DNA of 64,000 bases from Hyalella azteca (lineage: Eukaryota; Arthropoda; Malacostraca; Amphipoda; Hyalellidae): contig NW_025946074.1 of the NCBI RefSeq assembly GCF_000764305.2, forward strand, positions 543,152-607,151, read 5' to 3'. The notes beneath the pieces were generated by a model, which saw nothing but the letters and a program-made list of their open reading frames with translations, was not told the DNA's origin and ran no database searches. Numbering within the stretch: position 1 is the first letter of the stretch; every line of letters begins with the position of its first letter. The position numbers were made by a program, and so were the translations under genes. Shown here piece by piece: positions 1 through 11,900 of the stretch.

Positions 1-2674
1 AGTTCAACGAGGAGTGAGGTATCGTATTTACCTTTTCATGCCTGAAACAATCACCTGAAGAAACGCTAGCACGAAATTGAGAAGTTAGCAACTCGCTCGA
101 CAGCTGTCGGGACTTGTTGTTGTGATGGTTATAATGCTTTTACGTATTTCTTTATCCCAATATTGCGCGCTAGTTATTTCTAGTTACTGTTACTGTAAGA
201 AAACGTTTCCTGTAGCGCGTGACCTGAGACTAAATGTTAATTTTTCTGGGGGACGAATTTTTCCTTTAAGCTTGGAATGTTTTATTTCTTAACGCACAGG
301 AAAACGGATCTTTGTTTTTGACTTGCATCCCCTAAAAAAATATCACTTCTCTCAATTTATTCTCGAATGCCAGGAATGTCGTGCCGTTATCGTGTTATCG
401 CACACGAGAACAAATTAAATCTCGGAGCGGAATGTCATTTCGATGCGCAAAAAATTCCAATCCAATTGAGATTCTAAGCAATGCCGTCGCTTTCCCGAGC
501 TTCCTAGTCATCAGGCAGTGGGAGCAGCAGTAATGTTTAGTTATTTTATTTAAGGGATTATTTAATGACGGAATAGACATGAGTTTTCCTAAACTTAGCG
601 AGAAAATGTCAAAATGAAATAATTAGAAATTAATTTTAATTGTTGTTCGCTGGATTTTTTGTGCGCAAGTCAAATTTTCGTACGCCGTGTGAAAATACTG
701 GACGGCCGATTATCATTTCAAGTCCATTGTGCTTTCGAGTGTTTTGTCGTTAATTATTTCAGTTCTAAATAAAAGTAAATTTCAGATTGAATTGAAACTA
801 AACCTCGTAGGGTATTAATTTGGTTTATTCTTAAATTGAATTCGATTTTGAGGGTTTGATCGCTGCATTACAGTGAAGCATTTGTTAATAGCGTTCTAGC
901 TTCATGGTCGAATTCCCAAATTGTTAGGGAGAACTCCGACTGCCTTACGACGCACCGAAGCTTATCTCCTGACAGTTCGGTCTTAGCATAGCCTGTGCTG
1001 TAGCCTCCTGTCTACGCTAATTAATCCAGAGGCAAGTTCGTGTAGCCGCTGCTCCAGTTGGCTATTCTTCTTTATACAAAACCTGTACTGTTTTTTTTTT
1101 CGATTAACCGAGTGGCCGACGATCGGCCTCTGATAATCCATTCTAAATTTGACTTAAAATCTTCCCTTGCAGTGTCTGTGAAGCTGCAAGTTTACGACAT
1201 TTTGTTTCCGTCACGCTTCCGAAAAATTCCTTCGTGGAAAACAAATAATGAAGTTGGAGGGCCGTTGGAACCTAGCAAAAATGAGCGAAGCCTCTTATGT
1301 TGATTAGATGACCGTCCGGCTACGGAGGCTCTTTTAATTCCACCCTTATTCCACGCGGCTGTATATATATAACTTGCCTCTGCTGGTGTACGGTGCGCTT
1401 ATTTATCAAGATACTTATTCTTTCTCGTTCATTCGTCCCCTCTTCTCATTCTGTTTTTCGGTCTGTTCACCTGCTCCTACTTCTTGTCTCTGGCCACAAT
1501 CTTTTCACTTCGGCTACCAGTCCACTCACCTTAGCTCGGACAGAGCTTCGTTACGAAAGAATCCTTCCTAAGAAGTTCTTTTGAAAAAAATTCATTCTTC
1601 AGGCAACCTATTGGCTTACGAGCTTTGCCTGGTTAGCTTCTACTTGTCCTTACTGACATTTTTAAGTTACTCGACTATGAAATGAGCTTAACTATTTAAA
1701 AATAATTTCGTGCTTTAATTTCGGCTGTGATACACATAAACTTTATACTATTCATATTTATTTTCCTGAGATTGGTAGTGTTCACTATTTTTCACGGTTC
1801 TTTTTTAATGAGATTCGGCCGTTTTTCGAGTGAAATCTATTCGAGGTTAAATGTTTTACTTTTACTTCTTTACTTTACCCTACTTGCAAATTGTTATCTT
1901 GAAAAACTTCTTAAACTTATGTTAAAAATCTGAGCGCTCAAATTTTCACTATCTTTCATATAATTCGTAAGTGAATTCAACATTATTCGTTCCAATTTCT
2001 CTACACCTTTTGAATTTCCAATTATTTCCTCTTAATTAGAAACTTCCGGGTGAGTACATTATTCTTCGCTATAAATTTGCAGTTACCCACCCACAGGCAG
2101 AGTTCCTGCAACGCCCGTATTGATTTTCCTTTGTTTATGTGTCCAGCCCTCAGACTCATTAGTTCCGGCATGCAACAGCCAAAAATCCGTGTACCGTTCA
2201 GGCATTTCTTGTTACCTTCTTTTATTCCTGACTTTGACGTTCGCTTTCATTTCGTTTCAGAAAATGAATGGGGCATTGTGTCTCCAGCTGAAGAGGTGAT
2301 GGACGTCGCCAAACCGAAGTTTTTCGTCAACTAAATAAGCTACGAGAAGATCCGACCAAAGTTATCTACACCCTGTACCTCCATACCAGAAGAACAACTG
2401 GCCCCCTCTTCCCATCCTTACGATGCCACTAATCTCGTTGTGTATCCAATAATCAAACTAGTGTTGTACTTTGTGAGGAGAAAAAAGCGCTCACGCAATG
2501 ACTGGTCTCAAGTTTAGCGTTGGGAACGTTACTGAATTTTACTCAAACTGTTGCTGTTGAGCTGGACGCTGTGCCATGTACGATAGCTATACGGTGGGCA
2601 TTTCGGAAATTCAAATAATTTGTTGCCCCGTTCACTTCCTATTCGCTATTGCATTGCCCACAATTGCCTTGTAA
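1..2674. other. Upstream region, no gene seen
   Basis: AT-rich sequence with short open frames only. None has a recognisable product, and none is flanked by convincing splice sites. The promoter and any 5' untranslated exon of the gene that follows may lie here, but no clear core promoter motif could be picked out. Confidence 0.5.
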
Positions 2675-2903
2675 ATGACCTGTAAAATGGAAAAATCGAT
2701 CACCAACTCAGCATTGGAAACAACACATTATTTCTGGCAGCGAAGTTTTTCTCTCAAGAATGGAGGGAATAAATCTTCTTCAGCCCACAGAAGATCCTGG
2801 ACCTCTTCAGCCTCCTCTTCCGGCCTCGCCTCGTTTACGTGGCTCAACGCCTGTCTCTCTGTCTTCATTTTGCAGCTCCTAGTTTCAACTGGCCTCAGTC
2901 AAG
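2675..2903 (+). CDS. Exon 1: start and signal peptide (proposed)
   Basis: An ATG directly follows an in-frame TAA. A second ATG at 2687 has a better context (A at -3, G at +4). The frame ends in a hydrophobic run (WLNACLSVFILQLLVSTG) followed by LSQ, a credible signal peptide with cleavage near the exon end. The donor is CAAG|GTGGGT, leaving phase 1, which joins exon 2 to read LSQ-DFDGCELP. The n-region of about 50 residues is long for a signal peptide, so an alternative upstream exon or a signal anchor is possible. The call rests on phase match, the hydrophobic core and position, not on homology. Confidence 0.5.
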
Positions 2904-5900
2904 GTGGGTGACGTTTTTATGACCAAACATTACTGTGATGCGTCTTCGCTATTGCTGCAAGGTTTAAGGTTTGAGGACGTCTTATTATAAATCACAATTA
3001 ACTGGTACTATCCCAATGAATCACCCATTTGTGCAGAACTACTGCACGCCGTGAAACAACCTTGAAGATTCGGCAGGAATTCAAAGTAATAAGGAACTAG
3101 AGTCAATGTTTCTTACAAATTTCTTTATTAATTATCAATACCGGTGATGATCAATTTTCACAGTAATTATGAACTTAGTACTTCATCTATTTTTTTACAT
3201 TTTGACCCCACTTTTTGGCCGGGCCCCGAAAAGTACATTTGACCCCATTTTTTGGCCCTGCTCTAAAAAGTATATTTTAGCCCCAAAAACAATCTTTGTC
3301 CATACGAGTTCAAGGTTAAAAACCTTATATATTTGGTTTTCAAGTTGGAAATTGATTCTTGATTTTCGATATCTAAATTGATTTGCAGCTCAATATTAAT
3401 CATTGTCATGTATCTCTAACATATTTCGTATTGTTTATTATTTCCGTGCTTGTGTATCTGTGTTGCCGGCAAGTGTTCCGTTTTGGTCGACGCGATGCCC
3501 GAGTTATAGAGCCATTTGTGTCCAACTCGAGCTGATTTATATTCCTGAACCAGGCCAAGGCCTTCTTCTCGCCTCCCTCGCAACGCCTGCCGTCCGCTTA
3601 CTTCGTTTCCAAAATTTACCCCAGCCTCAAGGTTGCATAAAAGTGAATATTTCCGGTCTGTGTCACTTGTGGTTCTCTGGGAATTTCCCTCAGCTTTGCG
3701 TTGCCTAAACACGAGTTGTCATGAGCAGGGTGGAATTCTGGAGCTGATAGTGTGAACCAGGGCACTTTATACTAGTACACATGGTACCAGGATACATAAT
3801 TAAAGTACACATACAAGTACACATGAGATCAGTTGAGGTGGTACCGGTACACATAGTATCTGTAGACATGATAATACGAGATATTTGGTATCGATTATTT
3901 TTCTGTTTGTATGCAAGGCCGTTAAATCAATTGGAACTGCGGTGATAAATGAACTTCTGTTTATCTGTAGAATATTACCCTCGTTCGGAGCCATGAAAAT
4001 TACATTGCAAGAATCCTGTGCACTAGTAATCTAAAGTACGAGTATGAGCTTAACATATTTTAAGTTTGATAGTTACGAGGATGAAGACGTTTCAGCGGCA
4101 ATATATATTGTTTAAATTCAACAACAGCGGCTTCAGCGAACTGTTACTCACTAAATTCATATTTACTCAACTTACTGATGTACGATAACTTATTCGAGAC
4201 TCGGAAAAGTTTTCATGGATCTTCACAGTCGCTATAAATCTCGCTTGAAGTGTGTAGAGCTTCATATCTCGCTCACCTTGTCCCTCGGAATCTTTACTCA
4301 GCACATCTCTATTGCTAGTTGCTGGCTCATAAAATGCTGGAGCTCCGTAAAAGCTGCCCTAAGCGCTCCTGGACCGCTGCCTGCGTTCACACCCAACGCT
4401 TACCAATCCTCCCTCAGCGTAACTGCGTCGCAATGCGTTCATTCGTATTAAATCACTCGTAAATGTATTGATTAATCTTTCTTCCGACGCCATCCCTGTT
4501 TTTGTTTAGTTTTGTTTACTTATGCATTATTTTTCTACGGCTGGGACTCATTTTACCAATAAAAACGAAGTTTGGGTCAGGTTAAAGTGAACGTGCTAGA
4601 CGCCCCTGGCTTTCCCTTGAGCTGTGCTAACGACCCGAAATGTTTGATGCCGATAAGCCGCTTCTGCTCTTCATCTTCTCTCTCGAACTCCTCTTAAGTT
4701 CGGGTGTGATGTTCACACGTCATATTGTGGTATTATTCTGAACTCCTGAACTCAAGTTCGGATGTGATGTTCATACGTCATATTGTGGTATTATTATGAA
4801 CTCCTGAACTCAAGTTCGGATGTGATGTTCATACGTCATATTGTGGTATTATTATGAACTCTCGAACTCCTTGAAAGTTCAGGTGTGATGTTCATACGTC
4901 ATACTAAGGCATTATTCTTAAAATGTTTAACGATCAGCGTATGTCTGTGATTCTAAGTCATAAAATGCTAATGCTCAAGTATGAAATTAAAACATTTGCA
5001 TGAACATAAGTGATGTTTCTTAATTTTACAAATTCATCTTTTCAGACGTAAATAATAGTTTAAATATTATTCATGCGTTCTTATAAGATTTTTATTTGGT
5101 TTTGTGTGTGAAGTAGAGAACATTTGACTCCCAGCAGGCAGGTTAAGCGCTTTGCGATAGGATTATAGCAACTTTATTCTGGCATTTTTATTTAATTTAA
5201 ATCGAAGTAAAGTTAATTCATTGCGCGAAATAAACGAGTACATTCATTCCATGTTTTCATGACTTATTCAGTGTATTAGATTCATTGTTTTTTCAGCACG
5301 ACAATATAATATTGCACTTAAGGTAAACAAGTACAATATTATATATTATATTTCAAAAAATTCTTGAACACTCGCTGTATTTAAGAATTTATTGAAATAC
5401 TTGCTGGATTCAACACTTGCAAGTTTCTTAAAACTTGCTCCGTGCCTCGGCGCGAAGATACCCAGAATATACTTGCCCCCTGCCTCACCGTGGGCGAGTA
5501 GATTCCTACGACCCTGAATCGGCCAGCTGCGTTCTACGATGCTGAGTTACCCTAAATATATGTGCACACTGCTACCCTGAGATGTTGCTCTAATCCATTC
5601 TGCTGTGCCAAGTTACCCTAAACCTACTTGCTCCATGCTGCGTTGCAGAGTTACCCTAAACCTACTTGCTCCATGCTACGTTTCAGAGTTACCCTACACC
5701 TACTTGCTCCATGCTACGTGTCAGAGTTACCCTAAACCTACTTGCTCCATGCTACGTGTCAGAGTTATCCTAAACCTCCTGCTACCCTGTCACCGAGAGC
5801 ACAACAGCCCGCATAGCTCAGAGGCAAGACAAATAGGCATAACATTCGCTCTGTTTTAGGCCTTCGTTGCAATCCTCTAGTTTCAAACTTCCTCTTCAAA

Positions 5901-8900
5901 ACTCAATTTTAAACTTCGCAAGTTTAGTATCAAAGCTCGATTTTGAACCTCCTCACGAACCTGTGTGTCAAAATTCTGTTTAAACATGCATTTTTAACCA
6001 TCATTTCTAACCTCCGCTTCAAACATCTGTTTAAACCTCCGTTTCAGAGTTCATTTTTCATATTTTTCTATCTAATTTATTCCAAGCCCGAATTGAAGGA
6101 TATTCATGGTGCACAAATTCTGCTTAATTATCATCCCCTTATATAATTATATAAAGTATGAAACTGTTATTAATTATACAATATACGTGTTTATCTCGTT
6201 TTGTTAATATATTAGCACGTTCTTAATAAATGGCAAGGCTATTACGAGTTCAAGTTGAAATTTGTGTTCGCTTGATCTTTTCGTCATTACTCCACTTTCA
6301 CTATCTCATCATCTAATTTTTCAACTAGATATAAGCCGCTTTCAAAAATTTCAAAACTTGAGAGCATGTTTAGTCTAATTTTTCTTTTGTTGATGCATAT
6401 AGATTATATTGATACATCCCGCAACGAGTTCATCCCAGGCTATTTCCCATGTGGAGTTATTTGTCGCTGCCGTAACATTCTCACTGTCGTCGGGATGTCT
6501 CAATTTAGCACCTTAGGTGTCCCATTACGACCCCTTGCTAATTTAGTGCTCAGCTTTCCCTGATGCCGTGCCTCCTATATTGGTCTTGTTTGGCTCCTGA
6601 ACTGCCAGCTCTAGCCATGTAGGCTACCAAGCTGTTGTTATCGTTTCTTCTTCCGTTAATAAACTTAGAATTTAGTGAGTAATCCGTGGAGCATAAACGA
6701 AAATAAGCGCGTTTTAATTTATTGAAGGATTAATGGGCATCAATGAGTAATATAATGTTTACATCTGAATGTGAAACATAATTAAATACGTGGAGTAAAC
6801 CCCGTAGAGTTTTATTGTCAAAATAATTAAATCTGTGGACTCAATTCCGTAGACTTGTGATTGCGGTTACATTTTTTTCATAGGACTAAATGAATAAATT
6901 CACATAATTACAATGCCAGTTGATGGCTCATTGGTGTTAATGTTCAATCTTCCCGATAATATAATGTGTAAAAGATGAATCTGTGAATAGACGAAATAAA
7001 TTCTGCCTAATTTCCACACCATATTTTGCTGTGTGCCATATTTATCCTCGAAATTAGATTGGTGTGTTCTAATATGGACAAACAATTTTGGGCAAGTTTA
7101 TATACTGTTTCTATTCATTTTGAAAGTGTAATATCTACAAAAGCTCCTACCTTAAAGCAACTGTGAAGCTTTACTGAGCTCAAGACTATAGCGCTAACAG
7201 CTACAGCCGGAGTGAACGGTTCGCTTTACTTAATGCACTTAGTACGCGTTATAAAACAGAGTGTGTGCCGGGAAGACTTAAGGCTTTGCGGTATATCCTC
7301 TTCATCCTCGCCTGGATCAAAGTATTTGGTCCGCACTGCGCGACGGTCTCACCTAATTGCGGCTTGAATTATTCGCTCGTGGTTCCAGAGCCTCAACCTA
7401 CTTCCAGCATCGTCCAGCGCCTTCTACATAATTCTAATGACATCCAGCGCCTCAACCTACTTCGAATATCATTCAGCGCCTTAACATAATTTTAATATCA
7501 TTCAGCGCCTCAACCTACTTCCAGCATCGTCCAGCGCCTTCTACCTAATTCTAATATCATCCAGTGCCTCAACCTACTTCCAGCATCGTCCAGCGCCTTC
7601 TACATAATTCTAATGACATCCAGCGCCTCAACCTACTTCGAATATCATTCAGCGCCTCAACCTACTTCCAGCATCGTCCTGCGCCTCAATCTACTTTCAG
7701 CATCGTCCAGCGCCTCAACCTACTTCAAATATCATCCAGTGCCTCGACCTATTTCCAGTAACAGTTTGATACCCTCGCCCTAATATTTTATTCGTTCATC
7801 CTCTGATTTTTTTTTCATTTATTATGCATTCAAAAAATTCTCTGCACGCACCTTGAATTTTGTTTGTACTCAACATTTTCATCTATTCTTTGTAGATTTT
7901 TTCTTTCTAAATTTCATATAAAAAGCACTGAATTTTTAGTGCTTGTACAAAGCACTTTCTATATAGTTAATTATTAGTGAAAGACTTTCGAGTTTTCCGT
8001 AAATAAATGAACGCTGAAAAGATTTTTCTCCAAACCTGTAATTGACGACACTAGTTCGACATGAACTGGCATGTGTCGTTCTCATTAAACTTGCAAAACC
8101 TTAGTAATTGCCAAAGCCGATTCGAAACACTATCGAAATTCAGAGGAATAAATTCTAAATGAAAGAGTTTGACTTTTCTGCTAAATACTTTTCGTCGTGT
8201 AACATCTGTGAACAATCTGGTACTGTAAATTAAAAAAAATAATTGAAGTTAATCGCAAATGAAAATTCCTTGGCGTACGTAGTAAAGGGAAAATTCATAG
8301 TGTCTTATTCCAAATTTTTTATTTCATGCTTCATTACAAGGAAACAATTTCGGCTGTACAGTTGGTACACTCAGAAAAATCAATGGGTCGAGTTGCCCTA
8401 ATAGCTAATAACTTTCTGCACGTAGCACTGATACGCCTTTTCCCGAGCAAAACTGAGTCAAGATGACCCACACAAGAGCAAAATGAAATCTTTCCTTTAT
8501 CCTAGTGTATAGCTGAGAAGCTTGGTTCATTTCGTGCGAGAAATTCCGTTATTGTGTGAACGCATGCGGGGCTACAGCGCCTGCCTTAAGGGGCTCATCT
8601 CGAGACGCTGGCCCGTCTTCAGTATCGGTCCCGAATATTCGTCAGGTCGCTGGCTCACTTTAAGGGCTCAAGCATGAGCCGTTTATGATTGCCTCGCCCG
8701 TTTCCTGGCCTTAGTGAAATTTTGGAAATTCGCTACAAGAAGATAATTTAACCCTCCGTGTCCAGTTCCCATATAGAGCAATAGACGCGTTTATTTTGTG
8801 CCTATTTACCAGTATAATAATAATTCTAATTATTCGTATGTAACTATACGAAAAAAACTTTTTTTGTCAAGTTTAACCGTCTGTTTCCAGTGTGTATATT

Positions 8901-11900
8901 ACCCACTTACTCCTGCACATGTTTGTATTATTTCAAATAACAGGGATTACCTCTGACCATAAACTTAAAACTATTCGTTTTAATTTGTATAATAATTTTA
9001 GAGATGATCAACTAATTCTGCTTATAACCTCGCTGTATGTTCCCGAGTTTGCGTGCTTCAAAGAGGGAATTTTGAGAGGTTCTAATGCGGATGCAATTGA
9101 AAGTAAGGATGATTGCTCATCTACTAGGGGAATTAAAGGACTTTCTAAAACCCGCTGCGTGGTTGGTCTTCAAATTAGTCGCAGCACAAAAGCCGCTCTT
9201 ACGCGAGCACAAGACGTGTATTCAGTGAACAAATTACGTGGGTTTTTCACGGCTCACATCCCTCGTTACGATTTAAAGAACGACTCCACTTCGTCGAGAC
9301 CTAATGAAATTCTACTCGATTCAATGTGCTGAATGCTTCCTAGAAACGAGCTCTTTCTAACTAGATGTTTCTAGGTTTTCCCCTCAATTTAATTTTGTTT
9401 AGCTTTGCTTGATCTGTGCCGAAATTGAGGAGAAATGTCGTACTGAGTATTGGATTGGTAAGATTTGAAAAGTTTTTTTTTACTTTATCGAACATTCCTT
9501 TCGTTACTAATTTTTCGTACTGAAATTTTTCGGGCTCGAAAATTTTTCCGTGTGAAATAATTTTATGTTTCGATGTTCAAGGCGTTATATGTAAGGACCA
9601 TTAATAACAATTACTTTCGAAAATTGTCCTTATCTCCATGATATTACCGTGACCTGTAAGTGTAGCTGTTATATAATAAATAATCGTTTGCTCCATTATT
9701 AATGATATGTTTTACACTTGAATGCTATTGCCACATCAAAAAACACGTATTAACCACTTAATGTAATAAGTTGCAAATATTCATATAATTCAACGACAGT
9801 TTCTCTTTGAAAGACGTTTTTAATATACGTATTAACGTCTTAATAAAATGTACGATTTTTCTGCCCAGATTTTGACGGGTGTGAGCTGCCGTCAGAATGG
9901 CAAGGCGAATGGTTCCAGTCAGACAGAGCCCATCTCGGCCCAGTGATCATATCGCGGCACAACTTCTCCAACATCGGCCGCTGCATTGAGAAAGGCCACA
10001 ACAACAGATACCTCGTACAGGAAGAGTCCTACTCTAATGACGAGTATGTTTCTTGGGTAATCCTATTAGTTTAATTATCAGAAGGATTCTTACTCCAATA
10101 ACGAGTAAGTATCCGGGGTAATCCTATTACTTTATTATCAGGAGGAGTCTTACTCCAATGACGAGTAAGTATCTTGGGTAGTCCTCTAATGTCGGGTATA
10201 TGACAGGTACCATATTATTAGTATCAGGGAGAACCGACGCCCTAGAAGTACCGTGCTCGTGATTTCAAATTTGCTAGCGTACATTTAACGTACAATGTCG
10301 TTCACGGGGCGAATGATGACGTTCATAGGGCCAATGATAACCTGCCTTTTAAGATGGTCATTAAATTCAATCGCTCCTTTAATTAATATTCACAGACAAC
10401 ATTTGCCTGAATTACGAGCTAGAAAATAAAATATACAACCATCTGTTGTCATGAAAGAATTCGCACTGTTGCAAAACTGCAAAATCTGGTCAAAACAAGG
10501 AAAATATTCGATCACAACAAAATATTCACTCACTCTTACTGGATCATTCGTCACCGCCTCGCGTCCTGTCGCTGCGGACATTAGATCGTTGGAGTCGCAA
10601 GCATTGCTAGGCATGACTTAGCATCTTATTTCTTTCCATTTCCAATACTTCATTATTTTAGCATCGTTCTATTGCACGTTAAATCTCGAATGAATGTCAC
10701 CCATTCAGATAAATGAATTGGTCACGGTGATAAATGAATAGGTAATGGTGACAAGATACCGATGCACATACCCCTAGCCTTTGCAGAGAGGAAACGTAGC
10801 ACTTTTACGCCTTTTGCCGGGCCAAACTGGGTCAGGATGACCCACAAAAAGATAGAAAGTGCATCGCTATTTGAACAGCCTCTTTCATCTCTCTTTGTGT
10901 AACGAACGGCTGTTAAAGATTAAAATAAAGGTGTTCCATTGCTGCCCTTTATACTGAAATATGTACACGAGACCATTCCAATTTCATTAAATGCCCCTGT
11001 ACTCACCTTACCTCTAGACTGATCAAGTCGATTCGAGTACGAAAAAAAAAATTTGTGTACATAATTTTGATGAAGTTTATGGGGCCTATTTCGGTCGCGT
11101 ATATCCACGATATTTTTCGTATCGTGAAATGACCTGGGAAGAAATTTCATACTTAAGCGTGAGGTTGAGGCAGTTTTATTCAAACAATTATAAATGAGTT
11201 TTACTCTTTTAAATGACAATTTAATTTTTGTATTGTGTGAGAAACGGTTTCGTTCTTATTTAGAACTCTGATTTGAACGGAAGTTTCATTCTGAATATGG
11301 GTTCTAACAGGCACCGCATCAATTTATCTACTACTGTGTCAAGAATGTTCACTGCATTCGAGATTACATGACTTGGAACAATGGGATTCAGGATGACGAG
11401 CAGGATGGATGGATTCAAGATAGGTGCAGTGGAATAACGGGATTTACGTGTTGCAAACATGAAGTATCTCGAGCTTTGCCGGGTTAACCTGCTGGTGTAA
11501 AATGTTTGTGATAACAATGAGATGAGTGCTATTATGCCGGAAATAAATTCTGGTCGTGACGTGTGTGTTACTAATACAATACAATCCTGTATTATAATAG
11601 TTCAAAATACAATCCTGTGTGATAATTAAATACTTTTCTTTTTCAGCATCGTACTATTTCACGTTATATTAGCGAAATAGTAGAAAAAGCTTCATAGTCG
11701 CTGTTCTCGGAAAATAATTTCACAGCAAGTTTGTTGCTATAGAATCCCGCTCATTTTACTGCCGTACTCTGGAAAGTGTTGAGTGTATCGCAACCCTCCA
11801 TGTGCCTCATGAATGATTTTTATGAGGGAAAACTTCTCGAAATAGCTCTTAGGAATTCAAAAACTTTTTATGGCTATCTCGACGCGGCTTGCATCGTTTC

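Noticed and set aside
3403..3712. Overlapping ~100-codon open frames on both strands
   Set aside because: No recognised product, no supported splice sites, no match to the flanking gene's phase.
8892..9332. 146-codon open frame in intron 1
   Set aside because: No recognisable domain, no splice context, composition unlike the GC-rich exons. Cannot be fully excluded.
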